Source of the DNA: Paraspadella gotoi
Taxonomy: Eukaryota; Chaetognatha
Direction: 5' to 3'
NCBI GenBank assembly: GCA_051294375.1
Contig: CM119268.1
Coordinates: 7,712,632-7,776,631 of the forward strand
DNA length: 64,000 bases
The translations under genes were made by a program, and so were the position numbers. Below are positions 1 to 10,905 of the stretch, piece after piece. Each line of letters begins with the position of its first letter. Positions within the stretch are counted from its first letter, which is position 1. A model generated the notes under the pieces. It saw nothing but the letters and a program-made list of their open reading frames with translations. It ran no database searches and had not been told where the DNA came from.

Positions 1-19
1 CTTACTCGCCTTTACTCAC

Positions 20-165
20 CTCGGCTACGCTTTTGCAAACGGGACAACAGATGGCGAAGCCTTTTGCCTCTGGGGGTCGAATATCGAGGGGATGGAAACG
101 AATTGGGTGTGGAAACCCCAGTTAAGAGTGCTATGAGGCGGGAGTGATGTGGTGGTGAAGAAATA
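20..165 (-). CDS. candidate exon, unknown protein
   Basis: On the minus strand a good splice acceptor (pyrimidine tract ending in ATTCAG) lies just before base 165. From there the first frame is open for 46 codons to a TAG at 25-27; it includes NWGFHTQFVSIPSIFDPQRQ and prefers C or G at third positions. A second frame runs through to a perfect donor, GAG|GTGAGT, at base 20. So this is either a terminal exon ending at 25 or an internal exon ending at 20. The two readings exclude each other and I cannot choose from sequence alone. No family is recognised, and no neighbouring exon is visible because the window starts here. Confidence 0.4.
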
Positions 166-477
166 CTGAATAGAGTAATAAGGAGGTTATAAAAGGACTG
201 GAATTGTGTTTGGAGAAGACGTAGAGGCAGGAAAGCGTGACTGTTGACTTGAATGAGAAGAGACCGAGAGTTGATCTGGATTTTAAAACACTGAACAGCT
301 GCGGTAAAGGTTTTAGAGGTGAATTGTACCTTGCTGGTAAAAGGTAAACTGAAGTGCAAAAACAGTATACTGGTTTGCATAAACGATGAACTTTCGCTAA
401 TAAGTTGTGAATAAGAGGAATAGAGTTGTGAAGGTGAGCAAGGAAAAGGTTAAGAGCGGTAAATAGGACACAAGAAA

Positions 478-665
478 TTGTGAACTGGAGTGAACTGGAG
501 TGAAAAACTGTGAACTGGAGTGAACTGGAGTGAAAAACTGTGAACTGGAGCGCGCAACAGTGAAATGAATCGTGATATGTACTGTGAACTTGGGCATAAA
601 AGCGGTTAACGGGTGCAAAGAAAGGGTAAACTGGAGTGAATAACTGTGAACTGGAGCAGTGATAA
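478..665. repeat. GTGAACTGGA-type short tandem repeat
   Basis: Four or more units of about 10 bp (GTGAACTGGA) are grouped into a higher-order unit of about 30 bp ending in GTGAAAAACT. Degenerate units continue to about base 665. Together with the TGACATGATA-type repeat at 972-1,030 and the polypurine run at 770-850, this accounts for most of 400-1,030. No convincing exon is seen there. Confidence 0.7.
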
Positions 666-945
666 GCGGAAGGGGAGGACTGGTAACGGAAAGCGGAAAA
701 AAGTAGTGAGGGCGAAAAAAGGGGAATTTGATTAGTTTATTCATCGTCACGTTTCTCCCCCCGTCCAAGGTCCCTCGGGGGAGGAAGAAGGAGGGGAAGA
801 AAGGGAGAAAAGGGAGGAAAGAGGAAAGAGGAAAGAAACTGAAGGAAATTGGAGGAAGAACGGAGTATGTGCGTTTACTATGCGACGAGTACGAAAACGG
901 TTTACGAATAGCAAAATAATGAAGAAACAAGAACGGTAATTCAAA

Positions 946-1338
946 TGTGTTGCGCCGCCATGTATTTATCGTGACATGACATGATATGACGTGATATGAC
1001 ATGACATGATGTGATATGACATGACATGATTAAATGACTGCAATAACTTTTTTAGCCCGTGTATTTTTGACACGCACTGCATTGGAATTTTGTTTTTTAT
1101 TCTTTATTGTTTTAGGATTTCCTGAAGGCGGCGCTTGCAGTCCCTTAGATTTGATGTTTTTTCCTATCTTGACACATGAGCAACCAATTATATGCAAGTT
1201 ATGAGTTAGTGGGACAGACCGATGGACAGACATACCGACCAACTGATTGACAGACCAACCGACTGATCGACGGACCAACCGACAGACCGACCAAAAAGTG
1301 ACTTATAGAGTTGCTCCGCGAGTACTCGCGGCGCAACT
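946..1338 (+). repeat. dispersed repeat element, copy 1
   Basis: The segment contains a conserved core (CCTGAAGGCGGCGCTTGCAG, then a TTAGATTTGA.GTTTTTTC block and ATGAGCAACCAA), a degenerate GACAGACC/GACCGACC stretch, and a terminal 30-bp palindrome. The core recurs at 61,926-62,235 in the same orientation and at 24,149-24,400 in reverse. The last is the inverted copy of this block, so there are two independent loci. It encodes nothing recognisable and may be a short non-autonomous element. I found no target duplication. Confidence 0.55.
1309..1338. repeat. 30-bp near-perfect palindrome
   Basis: The two 15-base arms AGTTGCTCCGCGAGT and ACTCGCGGCGCAACT are reverse complements with one mismatch and no spacer. 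The inverted block copy at 24,149-24,178 keeps the structure with its own centre. At 62,219-62,235 only the left arm is present, with a nearby CTCCGCGAGT end, and the sequence then diverges exactly at the palindrome centre. Confidence 0.75.
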
Positions 1339-1734
1339 AAAAAAACATGTTTGAAGGCAGTGGGAAATATGAGAAAAGGTGATAAAAAAAGGGGAAAATA
1401 AACAATGAGAGTTTTAATAAACAAAAGCAGGCGATTGAAAGCAAAAATGGCATGAAAAGAACTCAAATTAAATTAGAAAGGGAAACTAAGAGAATCGAAC
1501 GAAGAAAATATGTCATGGGCTCATGGCGGGAAAAAAAATACATGTTACGCCGTGAGGAAGTTGGCGAGGAAAGTGAGGGAGAAAGAAAAGAAAAAAAAAG
1601 GAAGAAAAAAAAAAGATAATGTACGAACGGAGAAGAAGAAAGAGAGGAAGGCGCGAAGTCGTGGACCAGAATATCGACGAGGAGAGATCAGGAGGAAAGA
1701 GGGAGGAAACTAAAAGGGAGGAAAGGAAAAAAAA

Positions 1735-2235
1735 ATACGAGGAAGGAGAGAGAGAGAGATAAAAGAAAAGAAAAGGGAGGAAAGGNNNNNNNNNNNNNNN
1801 NNNNNNNNNNNNNNNNNNNNNNNNNNNNNNNNNNNNNNNNNNNNNNNNNNNNNNNNNNNNNNNNNNNNNNNNNNNNNNNNNNNNNNNNNNNNNNNNNNNN
1901 NNNNNNNNNNNNNNNNNNNNNNNNNNNNNNNNNNNNNNNNNNNNNNNNNNNNNNNNNNNNNNNNNNNNNNNNNNNNNNNNNNNNNNNNNNNNNNNNNNNN
2001 NNNNNNNNNNNNNNNNNNNNNNNNNNNNNNNNNNNNNNNNNNNNNNNNNNNNNNNNNNNNNNNNNNNNNNNNNNNNNNNNNNNNNNNNNNNNNNNNNNNN
2101 NNNNNNNNNNNNNNNNNNNNNNNNNNNNNNNNNNNNNNNNNNNNNNNNNNNNNNNNNNNNNNNNNNNNNNNNNNNNNNNNNNNNNNNNAAAAAAATACGA
2201 GGAAAGAGAGAGAGAGATAAAAGAAAAGAAAAGGT
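1735..2235. repeat. polypurine minisatellite broken by a 403-N gap
   Basis: Flanks of the gap (N at 1,786-2,188) carry a repeat of about 50 bp made of AAAAATACGAGGA, GAGAGAGATAAAAG and AAAAGGGAGGAAAGG parts. The inverted copy of the block holds the uninterrupted array at 23,310-23,770, so the gap represents an array that the assembler could not cross. Long open frames across it are artefacts. Confidence 0.8.
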
Positions 2236-2396
2236 GCCAAAAGTTTAGTTGGCTGAAAAAAACTTGGGGGGGGGGAACGGAGGAAGATCAAAAAAGACCG
2301 AATGATTAATATCGCGGTATAACATGATATTTAAATTTTTTTACTTAACAATAAAGCTTTAACTTGTTCCTTCTAAAAATAGATGGGGAAACTAGA

Positions 2397-2488
2397 TGTG
2401 GGCTGTTTGAGGCAAACAACAACGCCCGTTGGCGATGCACTTCCGGTGTGTTGTGGGGACCGGAGGATACTGGGCATGCAACGATCGA

Positions 2489-2533
<45 letters not shown>

Positions 2534-2694
2534 CCGACTAGAACTCCACACATACGTTTCGACACTCTCCACTTTTTTTTTCCTCCCGGCTCCGTCGCCG
2601 TCAGAACCACGCGTCTTTCTTGTCAACGTCTGTCAATTTGCTCTTAGCGTCGCCCGTCGTCTGGCTTCGTTATTGATGCTACTTTGTCAATTCT
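2397..2694 (-). pseudogene. degraded copy of two exons intact in A'
   Basis: This is the minus-strand counterpart of the A' exons at 21,823-21,971 and 22,110-22,241. The donor AAC|GTATGTG (exon end about 2,556) and the acceptor GCATGCCCAG (exon from 2,469) are preserved, with a GA/CT array in the intron between them. The frames are broken by small insertions and deletions relative to A'. Because the breaks are mostly single-base, I read this as poor consensus sequence or an alternative haplotype rather than a biologically decayed gene. Confidence 0.4.
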
Positions 2695-3401
2695 CCTCGG
2701 GTTTTTCGTCGTCAACGTCGGTCGGACGATGGCGCCACGATTTCCGGCAGACGACGATATAATTCACGGAGTGAGAGAAGAGGGAAGCCCGGACCTCTGC
2801 CCGACGGAGAGATCGGGAGGGAGGGAAAGTCTGCCCGACTAGAGGGGCGGGTCGGACAGTTGGAAGGTATAATAGTTATGACCCGAGTGAAGGGAGTCTG
2901 ACACACAGGCCATTTCTAATAAAAGAATAAGATTACTTTTTTTAAACTTTATAGAGTCATTTCAATTACGTAATGATAATAAGTATAAGTAATAAATATT
3001 ACGAATTGGTGGGGGATTTTATTGTTGTTCTCTATATATATATTAATTTATTATATAATTAATATATTAATTTTAAGCTCTCATTCCTCTTCATACCATT
3101 CCTAGTTTCTTCCCCTTCTCTTTTTCTTTGATACCCCCACGTCACTTTCCTTTCTTTTCCCCATCTTTTCCTTTTTTTTTCTCCGGTCTAATCTTTTCTG
3201 TTCCTATCTTTTTCTCTTTCAAAACCTTCCCCATTTCCGCTCTCTCCCTGACTTCCCTCCCTCTCTCTCATCCTCCCCCAAGGAGACAAATTCTGTCCGT
3301 CCTTGCGCCGAGTTGGCCAAAAAAAAAAGTGTCGCTCCATATGAGGAATTACTGGAGTGACACCATTTCTTATCGGGCGAAGCCTTTTATTCTTTTCTTT
3401 A

Positions 3402-3570
3402 NNNNNNNNNNNNNNNNNNNNNNNNNNNNNNNNNNNNNNNNNNNNNNNNNNNNNNNNNNNNNNNNNNNNNNNNNNNNNNNNNNNNNNNNNNNNNNNNNNN
3501 NNNNNNNNNNNNNNNNNNNNNNNNNNNNNNNNNNNNNNNNNNNNNNNNNNNNNNNNNNNNNNNNNNNNNN
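3402..3570. other. 169-N assembly gap at a GA array
   Basis: The N run is followed directly by (GA)n. The inverted copy shows about 70 bp of CT repeat at the matching place (20,983-21,055). The region from 2,900 to 3,900 is otherwise AT-rich and polypyrimidine sequence, and I see no exon in it. Confidence 0.9.
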
Positions 3571-3955
3571 AGAGAGAGAGAGAGAGAGAGAGAGCCAGAG
3601 GTTGTCATATCATTCAAAGCTCCGGTTTGACAAACGTCGAGTGAGATTACCGACGAAGCAAATTCAAATTAGATTTTTTATTATAACTTGTATTTTTTAT
3701 GAAACTCGGTCTTTGTGAGGCTGCGTCAATTGGTCCTTCTACTTCTCTGTCCTTTTCTCGGTCCTCTTTATCTTTATATGTCCTACGTTCCTTTTATCTA
3801 AATTAAAAAAAAAAACAAAAAAAACAACCGTACTTCACCAACGTTAACTCCACGACCAAAAATAATTTTCGCAACATTTTAGTTAGAACTTCTTTCCGGT
3901 TTCGTCGCCATATTTTTTTTCCCTTCCTTTTACTGCTTCCCTCTCGATCTTCTCC

Positions 3956-4133
3956 CGACGGAGAAAACCCGAGGATTTTTAATTTTCTCGGAATTATCCT
4001 TGACGTTGAGGTCGACGGGTCGAAATTCGCACCCTGAGACGCCCCATAAGGTGAGGTGGCTCGGTTGGGTAGGTCGATTCCGTTGATGTAGTCATCCAGC
4101 GGGAGGGAGTCGGTTTGTAGCGGTTTGTCAATT
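3956..4133 (-). CDS. internal exon, unknown protein (copy A)
   Basis: The minus-strand acceptor ATCGTAG opens a frame of about 59 codons that reads cleanly in this copy. It includes DSLPLDDYINGIDLPNRATS, then PYGASQGANFDPSTSTSR, and ends ...GFSPS at the exon end. Third positions are strongly C/G and composition is Ser/Thr/Pro-rich, as in a regulatory or disordered segment. In the inverted copy (20,392-20,579) the donor CCGTCAG|GTGAGA is intact but the frame is broken. Here the frame is intact but the donor has lost bases. Taken together the two support a real exon. No family is recognised. Confidence 0.55.
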
Positions 4134-4528
4134 CTACGATTGCAACTAATCAGTTATATCAGAATAGGATTGTCACTTATTTTTTTATAGAGGAACTGTT
4201 AAGAAAGAAAATGTCAGATAATAAGAAGGGAAAAGGTTGACAAGATATCAGAATATTTGATCGTGATATTTCAGTGGAGCGATATCGTGTCATTTTAATT
4301 AAAGAGAACCTCTGGAAGCGTTTCTCTTTGAGCTACTACCCAAAAATAAAGAAAAAAGCAGAAGAAAAACAAAGACATGAAATTGGTAGCGATTCTGTCA
4401 ATCATTCTCATTTTTACGATTTCCCAACAAGATTTTTGCGTTTGGCTCCTACGCTTTTGCGTCTTCCCTATCTCGTTGGATATGAAAATAGAGCGACATG
4501 AGAGATATGAGAGAGAGAGAGAGAAAGT

Positions 4529-4577
<49 letters not shown>

Positions 4578-4660
4578 CGCAAAAAGTAGATAAAAAAAAT
4601 GTCATCGAAGATGAAATCTGGCCAAAAATAGCTCCTTCGGTCTTCGCAACATAATTTTTT

Positions 4661-4771
4661 AGGCGGGAAATAAAGATGGCACCAGAGGACATCCCCAAGA
4701 CTCCTCTTCCTCCTTTCTCCTTTCCGCCCACATTGCCTGGCCTCAGAGTTTCCACAAACTTTATATATTAA
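4661..4771 (+). CDS. candidate first exon behind an E2F-like site
   Basis: The sequence AGGCGGGAAA (4,661-4,670) fits an E2F half-site and lies six bases before an ATG at 4,676. The frame MAPEDIPKTPLPPFSFPPTL stays open for 31 codons. The inverted copy (ATG complement at 19,859-19,861) keeps both the site and an open, slightly different frame beginning MATKMDIQDSSLL. The direction is away from the exon at 3,956-4,133, so the two could be divergent genes. No splice donor is clear and the protein is unrecognised. A chance open frame in a pyrimidine-rich stretch is possible. Confidence 0.3.
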   Translation, partial: RREIKMAPEDIPKTPLPPFSFPPTLPGLRVSTNFIY

Positions 4772-5135
4772 TTTTTCTCCCTTCATCCTCGACTTTCTCT
4801 ACTTTGTATCGTTTATTCCTTCAGTCTAGCGAAATAAAAAAAAACCCTCTTTTTTCTATTTTTAGACTTTTTTTTTTATCTCTCTCTCTCTCTTCCTTCT
4901 CTCCTTTTATTGGCCGCCAATTCCGCCTACGAGTATAATTCGCCTCCATTTTCAATACTTGACATCAGATTTATCGTCTTTTTCCAACTTCTTCAGATTA
5001 TTCTTCTTCTTTTTCTTTTTCTTTCTTTCTTCTTCTCCATTCTACTTCCACAACTTTTCTTTCCCTCTATATGAGCTCAGCTTTTTCTGATTTTAGACCG
5101 GAACAAATCCATAACTAAATTCAAATAAAGACAGA

Positions 5136-5436
5136 NNNNNNNNNNNNNNNNNNNNNNNNNNNNNNNNNNNNNNNNNNNNNNNNNNNNNNNNNNNNNNNNN
5201 NNNNNNNNNNNNNNNNNNNNNNNNNNNNNNNNNNNNNNNNNNNNNNNNNNNNNNNNNNNNNNNNNNNNNNNNNNNNNNNNNNNNNNNNNNNNNNNNNNNN
5301 NNNNNNNNNNNNNNNNNNNNNNNNNNNNNNNNNNNNNNNNNNNNNNNNNNNNNNNNNNNNNNNNNNNNNNNNNNNNNNNNNNNNNNNNNNNNNNNNNNNN
5401 NNNNNNNNNNNNNNNNNNNNNNNNNNNNNNNNNNNN
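5136..5436. other. 301-N assembly gap
   Basis: The gap separates block A from the unpaired segment that precedes block B1. Confidence 0.95.
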
Positions 5437-6203
5437 AATAAGATTGAGTTTTACGCAGTGTTACACTTTCTTAACACTTGTATACACGCACCGTCAGAGA
5501 CGAAGGGACTTTCCGATAAATTCTTCGGCATCAACGCAGCCTGGGCGCTTGGAATCTGGGCCTTGTCGTCGTCGTCGTCGTCGTCGTTCTGTCAGTCGTC
5601 GTTGCGTGACTCCTTTCGTACCCAATCTCATGATAAAATCGTGGGTCCCTCTTGCGGTTTCAGGAGAAACTCCGGTGATAATTATTTTTCCCCTTTTTAC
5701 GATTTCCGGCGACGAAGGATAAAGCGATGTAAAGATATTAAGTTCACTCCTAATTCTATAGTTCAACAAAAAATATAAATTAAAGTTACTTCAACTGTAT
5801 CTCATACTTCTACGAAAAATTTTAGTAATCAAGGCGATTGACAATAAATTTAATGGTAAAATATCAACAAATGTTTTGTTTTCAACAATTTTTTTTTAGC
5901 CAAAGATTTCTTCAGTTTGGTTTCGTAGGAATCTTTTTGTGCCAGTGTTGATGCGATACGCGAATCCCCAAGATTATACTCAAACTGATTAGACTTACCT
6001 TACCCCAGCCTCTCTGGACCCCATCGCCTCAGCCTACATTTTTCAAATCATGTCATAACTCACCCTTCAACTCACCCATCGACCCACAAGCCCGACTCAT
6101 TTTCCGCGACAAAAAAAGAAAAAAAAAAGAAAACCACAATTGTCAGGACACGGGTTCGAATACCAGCCCTCCAAAAAAAATGTTTTATCGTCGTCTGAAA
6201 GAG

Positions 6204-6234
<31 letters not shown>

Positions 6235-6266
6235 TTAGAGAGAAAATAAAAGAGAAAAAAAAAGGG

Positions 6267-6330
<64 letters not shown>
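5437..6330. other. unpaired segment with (GTC)n and GA arrays
   Basis: This stretch has no second copy in the window. It holds a short (GTC)n run near 5,565-5,590, AT-rich DNA, and imperfect GA arrays from 6,205. A GGGTTCGAATACC string near 6,152 resembles a tRNA B box, but no A box or cloverleaf is present. No supported gene is seen. Confidence 0.5.
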
Positions 6331-6337
<7 letters not shown>

Positions 6338-8345
6338 GCAGAGCTCGCCGACCTGATCTTACCGAATCAACTGCGTCTCATGGAAAAGGGGAAAATGCGA
6401 TCTCGCGAAATCTTGGAATTTGGATCTGGAATTTTTCTCGGGTTTTTTTTTCTCGATGTCTAGGCGGTCTTGTTGATCAAATTATCCGCGGGGGTATTTT
6501 TTAGGATAGAGAATGAATTATTGGGTTTTTTTCCTTTTTTATTGGTTTCCTGTTAATTTTACGTATATTTTTATTGATTTTTTATATTTAAATTCCAAAT
6601 TTATTAAATTATAGTGTTTTTTCAGTGACGGATCACAATACTTGAAGATGTTTATCGAATAATTCATTTTGTGAAAATCACATCGTGAAGTCTAGAGTCG
6701 AACTTTATATTTCCACATCGCTCAATTTTAACCCGAGGAGTTTCAAATATATTTCCTTGGCTCTTTATTTGCAAATAAAATGTTAATATGTTTTGAAAAA
6801 CATTGGAAGTTAATTTGTCAGGAAAATATTAAAGATTCAATTTATTATGGCGGGAGCGGGCAGTACACAAAAAAGAGTTCCAAACTGATCAACATTTTCA
6901 CATTAATTGCTTGGAACAAACCAGACTTACGACTCCAACTATCCTAATTAGTGTTCGATAACCGTTAAACTGTTAACTTAAACCGTTAATATATTTATTT
7001 TAACGGTTATTCGGTTAATTTTCAACTCGTGATTTTTTTCAATTTTTTGGTATAAAAATCTTAAATTTAAACCAACAAAAATATATAGTTTTTCCTATCC
7101 TCTCTTATTCCTCTCTCCCCTTCCTCACACATATTTTAACCCCTCTCTCTCTTCTCCACTTTTCCTGCTTTTCCTTTGTTATTTTTTTCTTCTTTTTTCT
7201 ATCCTAATCTTCTCTTATCTTTCTTCCCCTTATTTATCTCCTTCATCTTTTCTTTCTTCTATTTCTTTTTCCTTTTCTCTCCTTCTCGCCATTTCCATTT
7301 TTCTCTCCTTTTTTCTCCTTTTTTCTTCCCTTCACATGCACAAATATATATTCAATTTAGTTAAAAATAAAATAATCTTTCTTATTTTATTTTTTTTCTC
7401 TCTAAATGAACAAAGCAGCAAATGAAATAAAAAACGAATGAATGAAAAAATTAATAAAAAACCGAATAAAAAGATTTTTTATAAAAAATTAAAAATTGAT
7501 ATAGAAGGAACGAATCTTAAAAAAGACATTAAGGCTAAACTTAAAACTAAAACTACTTTTAATTAATGAAAAATATATTATAATCAATAAATATTTGAAT
7601 TCAAGGAAAATCAACCAAGTCATATCAAAATATTATAATTATATTTAATATTAAGGTCCATAGACCATTGGTCTGGTTATGAAAAGACTAACAACAGAAA
7701 AACAAGCGTTCAAGAAACTAAAACTACAATAATGAGGAAGAAGGTAGTGAAAAAAAAAAATAGAAGCAAAAAAGGAAGAAGAGAAAACATTAATTATACA
7801 TAAATTAGTATTTGACGTGTATCTTTCGTTTCGTTGCATTATGAGATTAGCAAAATAGTTTTGTTCTGGTTACAACAACCATTTTATTTGACATAAAAAA
7901 CAAACATCGTTTCGACTCTTTCGAGCTTCTTCAGCGCATTTCAGGAGCCAGGTTAAAAGAGAAATACCATTAATATACTTTTAGTTGTTTTATAATCTTA
8001 ATATTTAAATCTTAAAGTAATTATAAAATTAACTCGATCTTTAACGGTTAACCGTTAAAAATTGTTATTAACGGTTAGCTCGGAATTTTCCTAACAAATT
8101 ATAAAACCGGTTTAATCGGAACTCTACTCCTAATATAGAAACATTTGGTTGATTGTAACAGTTGTCTTCCGAGTCTTTCCACTCGCGCGGAAGATCGAGT
8201 CACAATGTGGTTCGAACCCTGAAGGTCTCCAACTTTTGAGCTCAAATTTCCAGGGACGTCTCGCGCTTCTCGCTTTCTCGTGTCTTGGAGCAGAAGAGAA
8301 GAGAGAGAGAAGAGAGAGAGAGAGAGAGCAGAAGAGAGAGAGAGA

Positions 8346-8376
<31 letters not shown>

Positions 8377-8779
8377 CGAGAGAGAAAGAGATCGTTCGAA
8401 AGAAGCGACGAAAAGCAGAGAAAACAGAGAGAAGAGAAAATAAATAAGGAAGGAAAAGATAACAAAACAGAAGAAGAGGAAGAAAGAGAAAAAAGAGAGA
8501 AGAGAGAGAATTCGTCAAGAAAAAAGGGATAACTTTTTCGGGTTACGATATTTCCGAAATCTACGAGGAACTTGGGAGTAGACCCGAGAGATGGCGCGGC
8601 CGAGAGAAAACAACAAACAAAAGGGAAAAGAAGATAAAAAAAAGAAGAAAGAGCGAAACTCCGTCCCGTTGGCAAAAAGGCTATTTTTTTTCCTATTTTT
8701 TTATTTTTCTCTTTTAGATCAAAGCGCTGACTCATATTTTGTGAATCACAGCCCGTGCCATGGTTCCCTTTGTTTGAGG

Positions 8780-8856
<77 letters not shown>

Positions 8857-9365
8857 CAGAGAGGAGAGAGAGAGAGAGCAGAAAAAAAAGTCAAAAGAGA
8901 AAAGAAAAAGAAGAAAATGAGAGGGAGTCCCTATTTTATCGGAAAAAATTGGTCACGTCAGGTCTATGGAGCAGAATTATTTTTCTGGGTTTAATTGTCG
9001 TCCCCTTTTTCTCCCGCTGAACACTCACTTATCGAGATATAACCTTTCACGACGTTGGCTTAAAAGAGCCGACCGTGAGAGGGCTTGAGGAGTATTTGCT
9101 TCGAGTTATGGCGCATTTCTTCTGGATATTATGGGCTTATAAATAGGAATTCGCTTCGTCATGAAAAGTAATTTAGTAGTTCCATCGATAAAATAAAGTA
9201 AGAAATTCCACCGTAATATTTTTTCGAAATGATGAAGAGAGAAAATAAAATTTATCGACGAAAGAACCAGAAAAAAAAAAAAACCCAATGTTTGTTTTGA
9301 TTTTTTAAAAGCGACACATTGATCCCAAAAGTGTCAAAGGCGGTCATTACTTTTCAAAAACATCT
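6330..9365 (+). repeat. duplicated block B1 (direct copy at 17,496-19,290)
   Basis: From CAGAGCTCGCCGACC onward the sequence matches B2, with frequent one-base differences. B1 contains the 1,178-bp hAT insertion that B2 lacks. It also holds imperfect GA arrays (8,285-8,390 and 8,782-8,880) and a CT array at 9,363-9,470 where the match to B2 ends. Short open frames on either side of these arrays are mostly repeat translations. No exon is convincing. Confidence 0.75.
6949..8126. mobile_element. non-autonomous hAT-type DNA transposon
   Basis: The element is bounded by imperfect terminal inverted repeats: TAGTGTTCGATAACCG on the left, and TAGAGTTCCGATTAAACCG as the reverse complement of the right end. 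Its flanks carry an 8-bp target duplication, ATCCTAAT (6,941-6,948) and CTCCTAAT (8,127-8,134). The homologous block at 18,094-18,101 has a single CTCCTAAT and no insert, which gives a clean empty site. Subterminal TTAACGGTTA motifs repeat near both ends. An 8-bp duplication and TAGNG termini are typical of hAT. The 1.18-kb interior is AT-rich with polypyrimidine runs and has no transposase-like frame, so it must be mobilised in trans. Confidence 0.85.
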
Positions 9366-9634
9366 CTCTCTCTCTCTCTCTCCTCTCTCTCCTCTCTCTC
9401 TTCTCTCTCTCTCCTCTCTCTCTCTGCCTTCTCTTTCTTTCTCTCTTCTCTCTTCTCCTCTCTCTCTCCTCATTGATTACATTCACATACCCTTAAGATT
9501 TCCGCCGAACCCGTGTTTTTTGTGGTTTTCTCCCGTTTTTGTTTTCACGTAATCTCTCTTTATCGCTTCTCGCCTCCGCGTGAGCCGGTCATCGTGCCTA
9601 CCACAATCTACCCATCCACTCCCCATCTCATTAT

Positions 9635-9868
9635 TTACCATCCCCTAACCCCATCCCTTTCCCTTCCACATATCCCATCCCCTTCCATAATCCCATCTGC
9701 CATCCCTCCCCCAGAAAATCTTGCTCCAACCTCCTTAATCCTCTCGTCGTTGGCGCCGTCATTGACCCTAGCATCAAAGGCCTCTGGCGTGCCCATGAAT
9801 GCCTTTTGACCAAGGTCGTCAGAGAGGGGAGTGAAGACTCGTAGGGTGACGATTGTGACCGAGCCCGG
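9635..9868 (-). CDS. candidate exon, unknown protein
   Basis: On the minus strand this frame is open for 77 codons between stop codons at 9,869-9,871 and 9,635-9,637. It reads VTIVTLRVFTPLSDDLGQKA, FMGTPEAFDARVNDGAND and ERIKEVGARFSGGG before a glycine-rich tail. The most protein-like part (about 9,715-9,837) begins near a weak acceptor, CTACGAG, at 9,838. The direct copy (24,720-24,860) retains the sequence with one-base indels and suggests KEVVTKIFW instead of KEVGARFSG, so either copy may be the faulty one. With the exon at 10,197 it could form one minus-strand gene. No family is recognised. Confidence 0.45.
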   Translation of the reverse strand, partial: PGSVTIVTLRVFTPLSDDLGQKAFMGTPEAFDARVNDGANDERIKEVGARFSGGGMADGIMEGDGICGRERDGVRGW

Positions 9869-10196
9869 TTAGGGGGAGAGTGGGAAGGCAATGGGAGAGA
9901 TAAAGGAGGATGGATAAGGAGAAAAAAGTGCGAGTAAGAAGAAAAGAAGGAAAAGGAAAGATCGTAACAGTAAAGACAGATGTATATGCAATCGAAACCG
10001 CCGAGTAAAGTGTTTTAAGACGTGGCTAAATAAAACCGGGATAAAGAAACTGAAAAATTGCCGGAAGAGCCGTTCGTATTGTTTTTCTTGGAATTATGCC
10101 TAGTTTTGATTTGAACGAGAAGTCAATGTCTTGTAAAATGACGGTTCCCGCATTACAACAAACATGATATGCAATAAGCAAGCGAAAAACACCTAC

Positions 10197-10345
10197 CAGC
10201 AATATAGCCTATTTTCTGATCCACCACACCCGCCGACCATTTTCGGAGGTCTCGCTCGATCAGCCCATCAGCGCATTGATATAATCTCGGGTCATCGACA
10301 TCTCAGACGCATCAGGTGGTCTTGTTGGAAGCGGATTTGAAAAAA
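10197..10345 (-). CDS. candidate exon with good donor, unknown protein
   Basis: The minus-strand sequence ends at a consensus donor, GCTG|GTAGGT (GT at 10,195-10,196). The frame entering it reads IERDLRKWSAGVVDQKIGYI. Upstream, past a likely one-base error near 10,257, it continues as MSMTRDYINALMG. The exon is conserved at about 25,130-25,280, where the donor is lost through small deletions. The opposite strand of that copy also has an open frame behind a TTCTCAG acceptor (25,236-25,372: VVLVEADLKKKMQGEKAEAE), so strand assignment is not settled. Position and strand fit the exon at 9,635 as the next one downstream. Confidence 0.4.
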
Positions 10346-10799
10346 CAAGGAAGCCAAGGAGAGAAGCGCCGGAGAGCAGGAGGCGGAGGCAACTCGCTCA
10401 AAGGTCGGAAAGGGTTTCCGTCCGACCGGGGCGGATGAGACGCGACAATGCTAAGGGTTGAGACTTGCAACGATGAAGAGATGTGCAAATGGAGGGCAAT
10501 GGATTATAGAAATGAAAAGGCAGACAATTGGAGGACGGATTTTAGGATCTAGAAAAAGACGTAATAGTACATAGAATTGTTATACAAGAATGAGGCGGCG
10601 CTTGGAGATGACCGATTTGCGACACACGTTACAATCAACGGGCGGCATATAGTGGTGACCCAATGAGAAAACTGACGACCGTCGAAAATTATGACGGAAA
10701 CAGCAATAGTTCGCGACGCGTAACGACCGGCTAGAAGACAAACGACGGTCACGGGCGGATACGACTGATAATTCGACCGAATAGTCCGCGCCGAGAACC

Positions 10800-10905
10800 G
10801 AAAACGCCGCCTGACCCTCTGAACGGCGGTCGGCGTCACGCGGCCGTCGCGGCAGGCGTCGCGCGGGGAGCGTCATGACGCGCGTCACGCGGGCGAAAAC
10901 GAGTC
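10800..10905. promoter_or_regulatory. CpG-rich CGTCACGC repeat cluster
   Basis: Repeated CGTCACGCGG / GCGTCATGACGC units form a GC-rich island in otherwise AT-rich DNA. The copy at about 25,690-25,750 is shorter and more regular (GCGTCACGCGGCGTCGCGCGG). TGACGC/GCGTCA motifs resemble CRE/ATF sites. Open frames on the minus strand (MTPLDAARRRVTPTPFEV in the copy) are alternative explanations. This may be a promoter for the minus-strand exons at 9.6-10.3 kb. Confidence 0.35.

Noticed and set aside
8200-8225. tRNA gene or tRNA-derived SINE (GGTTCGAACCCTG here and at 18,175; GGGTTCGAATACC near 6,152)
   Set aside because: No A box at the right distance and no foldable cloverleaf on either side. 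The B-box-like strings alone are weak evidence.
8130-8894. 254-codon minus-strand frame with a segment resembling WRPSGFEP
   Set aside because: Mostly CT-repeat translation. The recognisable segment spans a GGTTCGAACC string and is not supported by a splice site or by both copies.
8591-8920. Frame starting MARPRENNKQKGKEDKKKKKE with a hydrophobic stretch
   Set aside because: It ends in the GA array. The copy at 18,514 breaks the frame, and no donor is present. It could be 5' leader sequence.
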